Shown: piece by piece, positions 24,783 through 37,086 of the stretch | How positions within the stretch are numbered: the first letter of the stretch is position 1 | Layout: every line of letters begins with the position of its first letter | Source of the DNA: Sialis fuliginosa | Taxonomy: Eukaryota; Arthropoda; Insecta; Megaloptera; Sialidae | Assembly (NCBI GenBank): GCA_961205875.1 | Contig: OY540820.1 | Span: 10,478,001 to 10,542,000, forward strand | Direction: 5' to 3' | DNA: 64,000 nucleotides | Program-made: the position numbers and the translations under genes | Notes under the pieces: model-generated | The model's database searches: none | What the model was told of the DNA's origin: nothing | The model's input: the letters and a program-made list of their open reading frames with translations, nothing else

Positions 24783-24818
24783 TATTTAAGACCTGAACGA
24801 TGTGGAAAACGCTGCAGT
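24783..24818 (+). promoter_or_regulatory. TATA box and initiator of the YGPP-repeat protein gene
   Basis: TATTTAAG at 24783 is followed about 33 bases later by CAGT (A at 24816), a plausible arthropod initiator. The spacing fits a TATA-dependent promoter, and the start codon lies about 60 bases further on. TATA-containing promoters are typical of strongly and transiently expressed cuticle genes. Inferred from position only. Confidence 0.6.
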
Positions 24819-24877
24819 CCGGATTGGCTTATTGTCAGCGAAAGTGATTAGTTAATTGTTGTGTTAGTTTCCTAACA

Positions 24878-26980
24878 ATGAACATTTGTGTAACTATTGT
24901 TGCTGTAAGTTGTTTTCATTGTTTATTTTAATAAGTGTTAATTGTGATTGATAGGTATTTTGCATGAAGGATTATAAATACGATCAGAAACGTAGCTATG
25001 GGTTGACGAAACCGGTTCCAACCGAAGTGAAAAAAATCATCTTATAAAATAATACCTATGTAAGATAGGAAAACAAACTAACAATAAATTTGTTTTCATA
25101 TATTTATAAATAAAAAAACAGTGTATGGGTGGCTGATACAGGTCTTTACTAGGAACGCAAGGGACCCTAGCAAGACGCTTGTGAATTCAATTTCAATGTA
25201 TTTTGTATTTCAGTTGAATTTTTTAGTAACTTTTGATCAGTACACAACCAAAATGCAAAATCCATTGGTTTTGTGCGGGGTCTTTTCTAATAATAATAAT
25301 AATTAATAATTAATAATACAAAATAAAATAAAACTACTGTATACGCGTCGCTATACGAAACTGGAGTATTTATACGCACGCCTTTAATACCTTCTAAAGT
25401 TAATTGTTGTTTTTTCAAAGAAATTTAATCTTCATCATCATCGTTTATTAAAAAAACTTTCCATGTAATCGTTGCTTCATTTTTCTGTAAAATACGAATA
25501 TACAAATAAGGCTTACATTTAAAAAAACGAAATTGACCTCAAACTGACCTTGAAACCTCCGTTCAAGGTCAAACATTTGACCACCATTGGTTTTTTTTCT
25601 TCTAACCCTGAAACTTTTGTACAAAACATTTTCCCTGTAAAAACTTTAGTTTTTGAGATATTTGCTTTTTAATAGACAGTTCATTAATATAATTATTGAT
25701 GAACTTAATGTATTTTGTAGACTATGTTCATGTATACTAGACTAGTATCAAATAATATTGTAATTTTAATAAAATTGTAGGTTCTGGGGTTATTCTCTCG
25801 ATGTTTTGGCGAGCCCCCAACTCATTATGGACCTCCACAAAGTTATGGACCTCCACAAAGTTATGGACCTCCACAAAGTTATGGACCTCCACCACAACCA
25901 GTTTATGGGCCACCGCCTAGACCTGTATATGGACCACCTAAACCTGTGTATGGGCCTCCACCGAAACCAGTATATGGGCCTCCACCTAAACCAGTCTATG
26001 GACCTCCGCCTAAGCCTGTATATGGACCACCAAAACCTATTTATGGACCGCCACCCAAGCCAATATACGGGCCTCCACCGAAGCCAATATACGGGCCTCC
26101 ACCCAAGCCAATATATGGACCGCCACCAAAGAAACATTTTCATAAAATAAAACCAGTGTACGGTCCTCCACCTAAGCCAATTTATGGACCACCGCCTAAA
26201 CCAGTCTATGGGCCTCCCCCTAAGCCAGTTTATGGCCCACCTAAACCAGTGTATGGACCACCTCCTAAACCAGTCTATGGGCCTCCTCCTAAACCAGTCT
26301 ATGGGCCTCCCCCTAAACCAGTTTATGGGCCTCCCCCTAAGCCAGTTTATGGCCCACCTAAACCAGTCTATGGACCTCCCCCTAAACCAGTTTATGGACC
26401 TCCCCCTAAACCAGTTTATGGGCCTCCACCTAAACCAGTTTATGGATTACCACAACCTGTTTATGAGGCTCCAATCCACCACGTGCCTCAATCAAATTAT
26501 GGACCTCCACCACAACCTATTTACGAAGCTCCAATACAACATTCACCACCGCAATCAATATATGGTGCACCGCAACAAAATTTCGACACCCATTCCGACT
26601 TTGGACAAAGTTTCCAGAACAATATAAACATTCCTCCGTCAACAAACTACGGAGTTCCTGATATTCAAATATCTGCACATGCTGCTACACCTAATGATTT
26701 CGGAATATCTGCTGGTCACAATTTTGGTACATCAGCAATTTCTTCTTTAGATATCTCGCATCAAGAAATACCTTTTAATATACCTTCAGCACCTGCGCAA
26801 ACTTATGGGTCTCCGTCGTTATTGCCTGGACAATCTTCTGGTTTATCGATATCTCCAAATTACGGAGTTCCATCGACGAATTATGGAACTCCAGGTTTAG
26901 ATTTACCTTCTACGAGTTATGGATCGCCGAGTAGTTTTGGTGGCACAGGAGGGCAATTTGCGGAGCCTCCTTATCATTGA
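24878..26980 (+). CDS. Secreted YGPPPKP-repeat protein, probably cuticular
   Basis: Exon 1, 24878-24904, encodes MNICVTIVA and exon 2, 25781-26980, continues VLGLFSRCFGEPPTHYGPP. Together they give 408 residues. The hydrophobic start, split by an intron after nine codons, is the usual arrangement of a secreted insect cuticle protein's signal peptide. About 26 tandem units of YGPP(P)KP(V/I) fill residues 25-230, broken once by KKHFHKIK. The C-terminal third is less regular, rich in Y, G, P, S and N with scattered NYG and YGxP motifs. There is no chitin-binding RR domain. Such Pro-Tyr proteins could be cross-linked in cuticle, egg shell or secretions; the exact role is not known. Internal repeat units are very alike in DNA, so copy number probably varies. 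AATAAA lies at 27355. Open frames on the other strand and phases are repeat artefacts. Confidence 0.88.
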
Positions 26981-28955
26981 ACTAATTGTATAAATAGTTT
27001 TCGATGTTCATATATGAAATCGCGATAGCGGTTGCAGCCATGTAAATAAGTCATTTTAATCTATCTAAATCCTATATTTTTAGGATAATATGATAAGATT
27101 TACTATTTGTAAAAGAAAATTTGTTGTGGGAGTTTTTAGTTGTGAACTGTCTTCTTTTTATGTACCTGCTATAATTTATCTTCTTTATAAATAGACATTC
27201 CTTTTTTTAACGTTTAAAACTCAAGTAATTATATATACTGGTAATATGTATTATTTATATACGTTTTTTTAAATGTAAAATAACACTGAACATTATTTTT
27301 CTCTGGATCATAAAATAGTAGAAAACCTAAGCTGGTTCTAATTGTATTCATTTAAATAAAACTGTTTTTTTATGACAATAGAAAAAGGTATACCGTATGA
27401 TTAATCGATCTATATTTTTCACTGAATTTCTTTACCTTACATATTATAAAAAAATAATAAAATATTTCTACAGTTAATTGCCTTCAAAAAAATCAAAATT
27501 TATACAAGCAATAGTTTATTTTTTACATAAATACAGACCTTTCGCCAAATATACGTTTTCATACAGAAAATTAAATGAAAAGTTGAAATTTTCAAACCGC
27601 AGGTCTGTATCTCAAACCGTTCTCGAGATATGTTAATTCAATTCGACTTGAGATCTTAGTAATATTAGCATCTGAACAGTTTGTACAAAAAATATAAATA
27701 CAATTTATAAACAAAATTTATTGTTTGTTATACACAGAATAATAACAATCGTTACACCTAAACTTATCAGTTGTTATATTTGATATATTTATTGTTAAAT
27801 AATAATACAATAATCATGTTGTGAATAAAATTCACAAATATTACCTACTACCTACACCACTGACTAAAATAATTATTTTATCAATTGTTATATTTAATAT
27901 TGTTGATTTTTTATGTATGTAGATTATTTTTTACAATATAATTAAAATAAATATAAAAAATTAATACGAAATGAACATTGTGTGTTATCTGGTTTACCTA
28001 CTTTTCAGATTTTCAGTTAATTATATTTTACGATGCGGTGGTATACTTTAGCGTAGGTATTTAAATATTTCCAGTAAATAAATTACACTTTCATTTGATT
28101 ATAAATTTACCATATGTTATTTTGGTAATAGGTACTTACAAGATATTTATCTCTGTGTATCAATAAGATAAATAATAAATATTCTAAATTGTTTTCAGGT
28201 TTTCGTATGCCAAAGAAATAGAAACTGTAAATACATAAATTTGACCTAAACACATTTAGCTGGATGTTCACTCTCTGAAATAAATTATAAGTATGATATA
28301 CTAATTGACTCTTAAATTTTAATTAAAATAAACAACATACAAATTGTGTAAATAGGTAAACAATTTTAAACTAAACACCCTCCCTGCCCTCAAAAAAGTA
28401 AAAAATCAATTGAAATTATTCGAAATTCGACATTAAAATTGAATTTTAGAGATAAAAAAATGATTTTGAAATGTCGAATTTGTACTTATTTGATTGTATG
28501 TGTTGTTAAAATATCAAAAAATACGAAAACAAGAATAAATATAGGACTTTTTTGTAATTGATATTCTGTTATACATTTATAGCATTTGAATACATCCTCC
28601 AAGTGACGTCAATTCCCGCTCTGTCGCTGATTAGTCAAGGAGCTGATGAGACTACCTTGTCTTGGTCTAAGGGTGCATATTTACTAACCTTGGTCTATGA
28701 CGTATTAGATTTTTTTTTTATCTATGAAATGTCAACTAATTATTTGTTTCATCGGTGGGCGTACGAACGACAGCGAACGGAACGCCAAAGTGTTGTTTAT
28801 ATTTATGTAATTTAAATTTTTTATTTCATAATACATTTTTCATGTTTGCTATTTATTGTTTTCACTTATAATAATAAAAGCTATAATTAAGATTATTTTA
28901 TAAAAATGTTAATTTATGTATGTTAATATAATAAAGGAAAATTATTTATGACAAA
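26981..28955. other. Intergenic region ending in the KMT5A promoter
   Basis: After the 3' untranslated region of the YGPP gene I see no gene. The last part, about 28590-28800, is markedly richer in G, C and CG than its surroundings and holds the perfect ATF/CREB palindrome TGACGTCA at 28604-28611. That suits the KMT5A promoter. An 85-codon open frame across this patch has no recognisable protein features and I do not call it a gene. Confidence 0.55.
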
Positions 28956-31350
28956 ATGGTTCCAAGTAAGTATATTTTAAAGCCAATAATTTTTATTTAG
29001 TCTATTTTAAAATTTGATATACCTACCCCTCTGTTAATTATTCATTAAATTTATTATAATAATAAAACTAGAAAATATTTTATTCAATGAATGTGAGGCT
29101 ATATGGTTTGTTTTCTTAGAATCAAATACCTATGTATGCATTTATATTAAGTTTTTCTATTTATTCGAATTTTTTTAATAACTAATAATTTACATAACAT
29201 TAGATAATTATAACTGATAGCTAAATTATTGTTACACAGGACATACTCGACTGCCAAAAGTACTTAAATCTTCAAATAATGAAGACTGCATGATACCACC
29301 AAAATGTAAATTAACCAAGCATGGAATCGTTAACCGAAATGTACCTAGATTTAAAAATCAATCTTTGGAAATACAAACTAATAAAAAGATTACAAATGAT
29401 CAAACTATAAAAAAATTCTTCCAGGTAAGACATTTTTTTATTATAAAATACACATACATAATTTATTATACGTAATTGCATTTATAGGTTGTAAAAATAG
29501 GAGATATCAAAGAGAAACGTAAAAGTGACGATGAAAATATATTGGATGATGAAATAACTGCAGAAAAATTACTCGGAGAAAAGGGTAAGAAAAAATTAAT
29601 ATTTGGTTTTTTATTCAAAACTTTATTTATCTTCATTTTAAGTTGTTTCTCAACCACTAGACTGCGATCCTATACTGTACTGTATAAAATGTTGAAAATG
29701 AATAAGTTATATTTTTTTATTTTAAATGATATATTTAACAAAAACAAGTTTGTGAATTTACTTGTCTGGCGTTAAAAATATAGATATATTACCAGTTCGT
29801 ATTATAACAGTTGTAATTGAGAATTATTGATATAAATTATATAAAGCATATGTTTTTAAACTTTTTACCCTCAATTCACTGGTACCGCAAGATATTTTTT
29901 TTTAAATCATATACATATTTACAACCCAATACTTGCGTTTACCAACATTTTATGTGGCCTCCTAGGATTCACGACACAGTTTACAAAAAATGAGTATAAA
30001 GAAAGCGTTTTTTAAATTTTATAACAATTTCGTAATTTAAAAACAGTTAGTTAAATTAATTAACAATGTTAATTTTATATTTTGTTTCAGTAAATGATGA
30101 TGTATTGAATGTATCATTTCATTATATTAAAGCCGATCCAGATCCTTCTCTTAATTGTTTTATTGCACCAATAGAAAATCAATCTTCAAATAATAAAAAG
30201 AGGTTACTATTTACATAATTATTTATTTTACTAAAAAATTACATGTTTTCTTTTTTTTTTAGATCTAATTTAAACCTATTCAATAATATAGAACTAAATT
30301 CAAAATCCAAGACTTCTAGTCACAAATTGACCGAATATTTCCCACTTAGGAGATCTGAACGTAAAACTAAACAGACCGTATTACAAGAAAAACAACGGTT
30401 CATAGAAGAAGCTATTAAAAGTGAAACTGAATATGGACTTGAGGTGCTGAACAATTTTTTAAAACACTTAAGGATCTATTGAACATAAAATTGATATTGT
30501 TGTATAAATTTATATGATTTCTTTTATGTTTTTCTTTGAATTTCAATAATCTATAAATATAGGTACCATCGATCTGTATTTTTCAATTAAAATTGTTCTG
30601 AAATTTTAATATACAAGTATGATGCATTATTTGTTAGATGCTACATAACAAAATGAGTTTTGGGTGTAGAAGTGTGGTTATTTAACAGTTGGTAATATTT
30701 TTAGGTACATAATTTTAAAGGCAAAGGTCGTGGTATTGTGGCTACATATCCATTTAAACGTGGTGATTATGTTGTTGAATACAAAGGTGATTTAATCGAT
30801 ATAAGTGAAGCAAAAAGAAGAGAGCAAATCTACGCCAGAGATCAAAACACTGGTTGTTACATGTATTATTTCAAATATAAGAACAACCAGTTTTGGTAAG
30901 CATCATCAATATTTATATTATAATTTTCAGTTCCATTAAAAAATTAAATTATTTATGGCTCTCTACCAGTACCAACATACTCAGTATTCACACAAATATA
31001 CTTACATGAAATCTATCGGATCCGTGCTTTTTTATCTTTTTGACTACAGTAAAATCGAAACCAAAGCATTATTTGTTGTAATTCTTAATCATTAAAGATA
31101 ACATTGTTTCTAAGGAACTGAAATAATAATTTATTTCAGTGTGGATGCAACTGCTGAAACTGGATATCTTGGCCGGTTAGTGAATCATTCTCGTAATGGT
31201 AACCTTATGCCGAGGACAGTATGTGTTGAGGGAACACCGCATCTCGTGCTTATAGCAAAAGAAGATATAAATCCTGGACAAGAACTTACATATGACTATG
31301 GAGATAGATCTAAGGAATCTCTGAAACACCACCCTTGGCTTGCACTTTAG
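28956..31350 (+). CDS. KMT5A: Histone H4 Lys20 monomethyltransferase PR-Set7/SET8
   Basis: Exons 28956-28965, 29240-29424, 29488-29584, 30091-30202, 30263-30443, 30705-30895 and 31140-31350 give 328 residues. The C-terminal SET domain is diagnostic: GKGRG, YVVEYKGDLI, TGCYMYYF, DATAETGYLGRLVNHSR, PHLVLIAKEDI and LTYDYGDRS, ending HHPWLAL. SET8 places one methyl on H4K20 and is tied to S phase and chromosome condensation. Residues about 155-171 (HKLTEYFPLRRSERKTK) match the PCNA-binding degron of human SET8, which CRL4-Cdt2 uses to destroy the protein in S phase; the usual first Gln is His here. The first coding exon has just 10 bases. An upstream ATG at 28948 starts a short overlapping frame. 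The gene converges on LSM7. Confidence 0.96.
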
Positions 31351-31838
31351 CCATTGTTCTTTTTAATTTATTTATGATTTGTTTTTAATATTTTATTTGT
31401 AATAATAAAATTGATTTTGATAATCTACATATTTTTTTACACCATGATAAAAAAATTTATTTTCTTTAGGATATTACAAGGATAACATAAATGTACAAAA
31501 ATGTTTGTATTTACAATAAAATATCATACATTCTACATACATTTTGTTAGATATTTGATAAAATAGTTCTCAAAACTAATTATAAACATGAATTGATATT
31601 AATAAATTGAGTTTAAATTATCAAAAAATCAGGGTGTTAATTTTGTAACTAAATTGAGTTGGCTAAATTCACAAGTTCATATGCCAGAACCTCTATTTTT
31701 TTTTCTCTGTGATGAGTATTTCATGTGATATTATTCGACAATTATTTTCAAACAATTATGAAATATTCAACGTATTAGAGTGCAATAGTCCAATTGTTAC
31801 AGAATCGATACCCAAAACTGTATTCTTAGCTTAACCTA
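31351..31838. other. Convergent 3' region between KMT5A and LSM7
   Basis: No gene is seen. It holds 3' untranslated sequence of both convergent genes; AATAAA at 31404-31409 suits KMT5A. Confidence 0.5.
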
Positions 31839-32241
31839 TCATTCTTGCGTTATAAAAGGATTTTGTATTGCCTCCATGCCCTCCACAGGACATATTAAAA
31901 CAACACTTGTTCCTCTGCATACAACCAAACCAAGAGCTCTTGTATCTTCAACTATTTTATATGGATCATCAGGATCGCGTAAATATTCTGTCGTATTATC
32001 CAAAACAAGATTCAATAAAGGATCATAACCTTTCAATATCCCTGCAGCTTCTCTTCCACCAGCAAATTTGACTCGGATACTTTTTTCAAGATATTTAGAT
32101 AAGTCTAAAATTGATTCTTTCCTTTTCTTCTCTTTTTGATCGCCACCACCCTGCTAAGTATTTAATAATATAATTACATAGTAGAAATAAATTAAGGTTT
32201 CTGTGTTAAATTACCTTTTTTTCTCCTTGATTGGATGCCAT
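31839..32241 (-). CDS. LSM7: U6 snRNA-associated Sm-like protein LSM7
   Basis: Exons 32215-32241 and 31839-32153 give 113 residues (human LSM7 has 103). The short basic N-terminus is followed by ESILDLSKYLEKSIRVKFAGG and ILKGYDPLLNLVLDNTTEY, which form the Sm1 fold, and by LGLVVCRGTSVVLICP, the Sm2 motif with its RGT RNA-binding triad. LSM7 is a subunit of the LSM1-7 ring (mRNA decay) and LSM2-8 ring (U6 snRNA). The intron is only 61 bases. The gene shares a 265 bp divergent promoter with DDX11. Confidence 0.97.
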
Positions 32242-32506
32242 TTTTAAACTGATATTATATATAAATTATAAAATACAGATAGGTACAAAAAGTAATAATT
32301 TAAATTGAATATCCACCGGCATAAAATAGCCTCAAAAACATAGAATCCAAGACAAGGTTGACAACGTCGACAACGTATAATTTGTACAATTTCTTTATTT
32401 TACGTTGGTACTACTACCGTCGCTAAGTTCATACAGCTCTTCAAACTTCAAAATCAGTTTTCAAAATACTTAAAAGTGAAAATAATGAAAATTTAAGTAA
32501 TATATA
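32242..32506. promoter_or_regulatory. Bidirectional promoter between LSM7 and DDX11
   Basis: The start codons of two divergent genes are 265 bases apart, so this interval must contain both promoters. A local cluster GACAACGTCGACAACG near 32361-32377 is more CG-rich than the surroundings. No TATA box is evident. Inferred from arrangement. Confidence 0.65.
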
Positions 32507-35500
32507 ATGGCAAAAAAACTAGAGCCACCGTCGGATTTTTCTTTTCCATTCACTCCTTACCCAATTCAAACAAAATTTATGATAGATCTTTACAATGTGT
32601 TAGAAGAAAAAAAGTTAGGAATTTTTGAAAGTCCTACAGGAACAGTACGTTGTAATTTTTTTTAAAACAATTTAATTTACATACTTGTTAACTTATTGCA
32701 AATTACAGGGAAAATCTTTAAGTATAATATGTTCTGCTTTGCGTTGGCTAAAGGATCACACATTGAGGGAACGTGTTTTTTTAGAAGAAAAAATTGCTAG
32801 TCTCGATAAAGAAATAGAAAGTTTGGATGAAAGTACTGATTGGTTGAATATTCAATCAAAGGCAATACAGAAGAAAAAAGAAATACATAATTTAAAAGTT
32901 GAGTTGAAAAAGTTTGATGATTTTGATGCAAAAATTAAAAGTATTGTAGATAATAAAAAAAAGAAATTAGATCGGTTTAATAATATTAAGCATTCAAAGC
33001 TGAATGACATTATTGAAAATGATGATCAAAATAAAACTGATAAAGATACCGATGTCGATAAAGACATTATTTTAGAAGAGGTTTTAGAATTAGAAGATAA
33101 TGATCAATCAATTGAAGAAACTAAAGAAGAGAATATTTCAACTAAATCAACAAAAGTACATAATTAATTTTTTTTTTAATTATCAATACAATGCTATTGT
33201 GAATTACAATAATTTTATTTTTAGATTTATTTTTGTAGCCGAACACATTCACAACTAGCACAATTTGCATCTGAAATAATCAATTCGCCTTTCGGTGATG
33301 ATGTAAGAGTAACAACTTTAGCTTCGAGACAATATTACTGTATTAATGATAATGTAAAATCATTGAAAAGTAATTACCTTATTAATGATAGGTATTAAAT
33401 ATCATTACATTCAATATAAAATTAAGCAATAAAAAAATTGTTTATTTTTAGATGTTTAGAATTACAACAATTAAAAAACAGCAAAGTAAAAAAAAGCCAA
33501 GATGGTCATGTCACCAAACGATGTAAAGGTTCATCAGGTTGTCCTTATTTAAAGCAAAGTAAATTAGATGAATTAAATGAAAAAAGTTTAACAGAAATTA
33601 TGGATGTTGAAAAGTTAGTTATTAATGGAAAAAGTTCTTTAGCTTGCCCATATTATGCATCTCGAAAAGCTGCTGAATTATCAGAAATAATTCTAATTCC
33701 TTATAACATGTTACTTAATAAATCAACTAGAAATGCGAGTGGTAAAAATTTGTAATATATGTATACAGGGTAGTTCAATGTCTGGCTTTCCTAGTGCACT
33801 TCCCGTAGGAGATAGAAAAAAAGTTTGGTGCATAATATTGGTCTGAAAAGATCAACATCGTAAAATTATTTTCAACAATACAGGTGTCCCATTTTTGCGC
33901 TGTAACAAAAACAAAGATTTTTTTAAATGGAATACCATATAACGTTTTAAGTCTTCCGATGTCATTTTTTACCCTCTACATTAATGTCTGTTCATTTTTT
34001 GATTTAGTGACAGTGTTGCCAAATTAGAATTTTTTTTCCCAAAAATAATCCATATGCAGGTTCAACCATAAAAATTCGTAGCGACCTCATTTTTTTTGAA
34101 GCGATGAATTTTATTAGCAATAGTGTTAGTCCTGGAAATAAGTAACATTTTGATAATAAACAATTTTAATTTAGTTCTACAGAGCTCATAAAAAACTGCC
34201 AAAGTTTACGATCTTCAAAATGATAAAACTGCTTTTTTTCAAATGTGACTACTCTTTTTTTATTTCACTATTTGATGGGTTTTTTCCTCCTTTTCTATTT
34301 GTATAAGAGATATCCTGTGTCTAAACCTCATACTTTCTGAGATATTCAATAATTTTTACAAAAGTAACCATTTCATCACATTTTTATACACCGAAGTAGG
34401 CTGTGCTGATGCAGAACAAAAAAAGTGCGCTAGGAAAGCCGGATGCACTATTGAACTACCCTGTATATTTTAAATTATTACTGATAAATATTTTTAGGTA
34501 TTAATTTGAAGGATAATATTATTATAATAGATGAGGCACATAATTTATTAGAAACAATAAATCATATACACAGTTGCGTTGTTACCGGACAAACCCTTAC
34601 TCATGCTAGCAGCATTCTTATACAGTATAGAAATAAATTTTCCAAGAAGTTTAATCCTTTTAATTTATTATATGTGAATCAAATGATTTTTGTCATTGAT
34701 AAAATGATAAAAACATTAGGTAAATTAATACAATGTACAAATACTTTATGAAAATATTTAATTTGGCATTTTTATAGGTTCAAAGGAAAAAGAAAATTCC
34801 AATCTGCATTCTGAAATGAACACTTTACAAGATTTTCTACTTAATTGTGGTTTTGATACAATAAATTTTTTTAACATATTGAATTTTTGCAAAAAAAGTA
34901 AAATCTCACAAAAGGTAAGATGACATTATATCTATATATATCAAGTTCAACGTGTCTGTCTGTTTGTCTGTCTGTTAGTGCACTTATCACTCGAGAACCA
35001 CTTATCCGATTTACGTGTTTTTTTTTAATTCATAGGTACGTTCTCTGGCCAGGTTATAGGCTATATTTTGTTATGTTAGGTAACATAACTAAGCAGTGAC
35101 GATAATAGTAAATAAAGTCGGAAAAAAGTTTGCCTTGATCGTTAATTTTTTATTTTGTTTTCAATAATTAGCTTTTAAATCTAAGCAGAACAAAAATATG
35201 TGTACTTTTTGTGTTTGTACTTAATTCAACTATATTTTTCAAAAATCCTAAACAATAATTCCATAGTCTATGCGAGTGAAGCCGCGTGGGCACTGTTAGT
35301 ACATAATAAAAATTAATTATTAATTCTAATTAATTTTAGTTGCAAAATTACTCAAGGCAATACCAACAAGAAGTATCTATAAATGAAAATAAAAAAACTG
35401 AAAGTGGTTTTCACTCATTGTTAAAAGGAATATCTAAAAATGTAGTAGAGGAAAATAAAAATGTTGAGCAAACTACTTCTATCTATTCTGAAAATAATAA

Positions 35501-37086
35501 TGCTCTTTTGGACGTAATAAATTTTTTTGAAACTTTTACAAACAGTTGCGAAGATGGAAGAATTGTTTGTGCTAGATATAGTTCTCTAAAAAAGAGCTAT
35601 TATAAGTACTTATTACTGAACCCTGCAGCACACTTTAGTGATATTATAAAAGAAGCGCGAGCAGTAAGTTGAAATTGGCAAATAGTTTAAAATAAAATGG
35701 AAATTTTTAATGTATCTTGAAACAAGCTTTATTAATATATTTTAATTTTTAGATTATAGTCGCAGGAGGGACAATGCAACCAATTTCAGAATTCAGCGAT
35801 CAATTATTTAAAGCAGCAGGCGCAGAAGCAGAAAAAATATCTGTATTTAGTTACAGTCACATAGTTCCTAAAGAAAATATTTTACCAATAGCTTTGACAT
35901 CAGGTCCAAGTGGAACTACATTAAATTTTTCATTTGAATTTAGAGAATCAGTAGATACAGTAATGAAATTTTGTTCGCACATGGGTTCTGTTTTAAAATA
36001 ACATCTTTTTATTAATTATATTTTTAGTTAAATGAATTAGGAAGAATTTTATACAACGTTTGTAACATTGTACCAGCAGGGATAGTATGTTTTTTTCCAT
36101 CCTACAATTATGAAGAAGCAGTATATTCACATTTAGCAAAAAGTGGTACCATATTAAAGTTAGAAATGAAAAAGAAAATATATAGGGAAACTCGCCAGAC
36201 AACAAATATAGAAACTATTTTAGAACAGTATACAAAATCAATTCAGAACTGTAAAGATGGCAATAGTAAAATAAATGGAGCACTATTATTTAGTGTAGTT
36301 GGTAATTAATTATTGTATAAATAGCAGTTTCTCCTGACTTTTTCTAATTATTTAACTAATTCAACATTACACCACATGCTAATTTTTGTTTGCCTATGCA
36401 ACTAATTTATTCATTGCTGATCTATTTTGACATATTTCAAAAATCAAAATCGGTTCAGTATTTTTTGAGATTACCTCTAACATATTCATAATTAACTTTC
36501 TTTCTTTATATATATTTTGTAGATTGGTTTTAAAATTCTTCGGTAAAACTGTATTTACGTATATTTTTAGGTGGAAAATTAAGTGAAGGTTTAAATTTTC
36601 GTGATGATCTTGGTCGATGTATAATAGTTGTTGGATTACCTTATCCGAATTCTAAATCAATCGAATTACAAGAAAAAATGAAATATCTATCTACAAATAT
36701 TGTAAATCGAATTAATTAGCATGAACTAAAGAAATATGTATTTAAACATTATTTATATATTCACAGAACCCATCTGCAGGAAATGTATATTATGAGAATT
36801 TATGTATGAAAGCTGTGAACCAAAGCATTGGACGAGCTGTGCGTCACAAAGATGATTATGCATGTGTCTTGTTACTAGATCAACGTTACAGCAAACCAAA
36901 CGTGTATAAAGCATTACCTACATGGATACAAGCTTCGTTTGTTTCACATGATAGATTTGGGCAAACGGTAGCTGCTATTGCAAAGGTAATGTATAAAATT
37001 AATTGAATGCTTTGAAAAGTAGATGATGTATAAAATATATTAATTTTTAGTTTTTTGCTGCTAAGAGAAAGGTAAACAATAATTAG
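32507..37086 (+). CDS. DDX11: Iron-sulfur DNA helicase DDX11/CHL1
   Basis: Twelve exons: 32507-32644, 32709-33155, 33225-33391, 33452-33741, 34498-34719, 34778-34914, 35340-35663, 35753-35959, 36028-36301, 36571-36701, 36767-36985, 37051-37086; 863 residues. Motif I is ESPTGTGKS (about 41-49). An acidic-basic insert follows. Four cysteines near 234, 252, 281 and 316 (YYCIND, DRCLEL, SGCPYL, LACPYY) match the family's 4Fe-4S ligands. The DEAH box is [10 protein letters not shown], then [27 protein letters not shown] and [10 protein letters not shown]. The family works in sister-chromatid cohesion and replication-fork repair; the insert and YYCIND...DRC spacing favour DDX11 over RTEL1, FANCJ and XPD. 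Intron 4 holds a 698 bp inverted-repeat element and intron 6 a Helitron-like one. The exon 8 donor at 35960 was chosen to align with homologues; the frame runs on 14 codons beyond it. Confidence 0.95.
33766..34463. mobile_element. Inverted-repeat miniature transposon (698 bp) in DDX11 intron 4
   Basis: CAGGGTAGTTCAATG at the left is matched, reading inward from the right, by CAGGGTAGTTCAATAGTG; further in, GGCTTTCCTAG(T/C)GCACTT is also shared. Thus the terminal repeats span about 40 bases. TATA stands on both sides, so the target duplication is TA or TATA. No transposase frame is visible. Confidence 0.85.
34931..35299 (+). mobile_element. Non-autonomous Helitron-like element (369 bp) in DDX11 intron 6
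   Basis: The element starts TCTATATATATC directly after an A and ends GTTAG directly before a T, matching Helitron insertion between A and T with a 5' TC and 3' CTRR-like end (here TTAG). A GC-rich segment AGCCGCGTGGGC, able to form a small hairpin, precedes the 3' end. The GTCTGTCTGTTTGTC start and GCGA-GCCGCG tail resemble short Helitrons known from other insects. No terminal inverted repeats or target duplication are present, as expected. A 5'-part copy lies inverted in a rod intron at 49904-50082. Confidence 0.65.

Noticed and set aside
25790-26627. Open frames on the minus strand and second plus phase across the YGPP repeats
   Set aside because: They are translations of the same repeat DNA in wrong frames (W/R-rich and MGL-rich) without signal peptide or splice support.
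28558-28815. 85-codon open frame with a hydrophobic segment
   Set aside because: No family resemblance, no convincing splice sites or start context, and it lies in the CG-rich presumed promoter of KMT5A.
35960-36001. Extension of DDX11 exon 8 to the stop at 35999-36001
   Set aside because: The following exon encodes the expected LNELGRIL continuation; splicing at GTAATG (35960) restores the homologue's length, so the extra codons are intronic.
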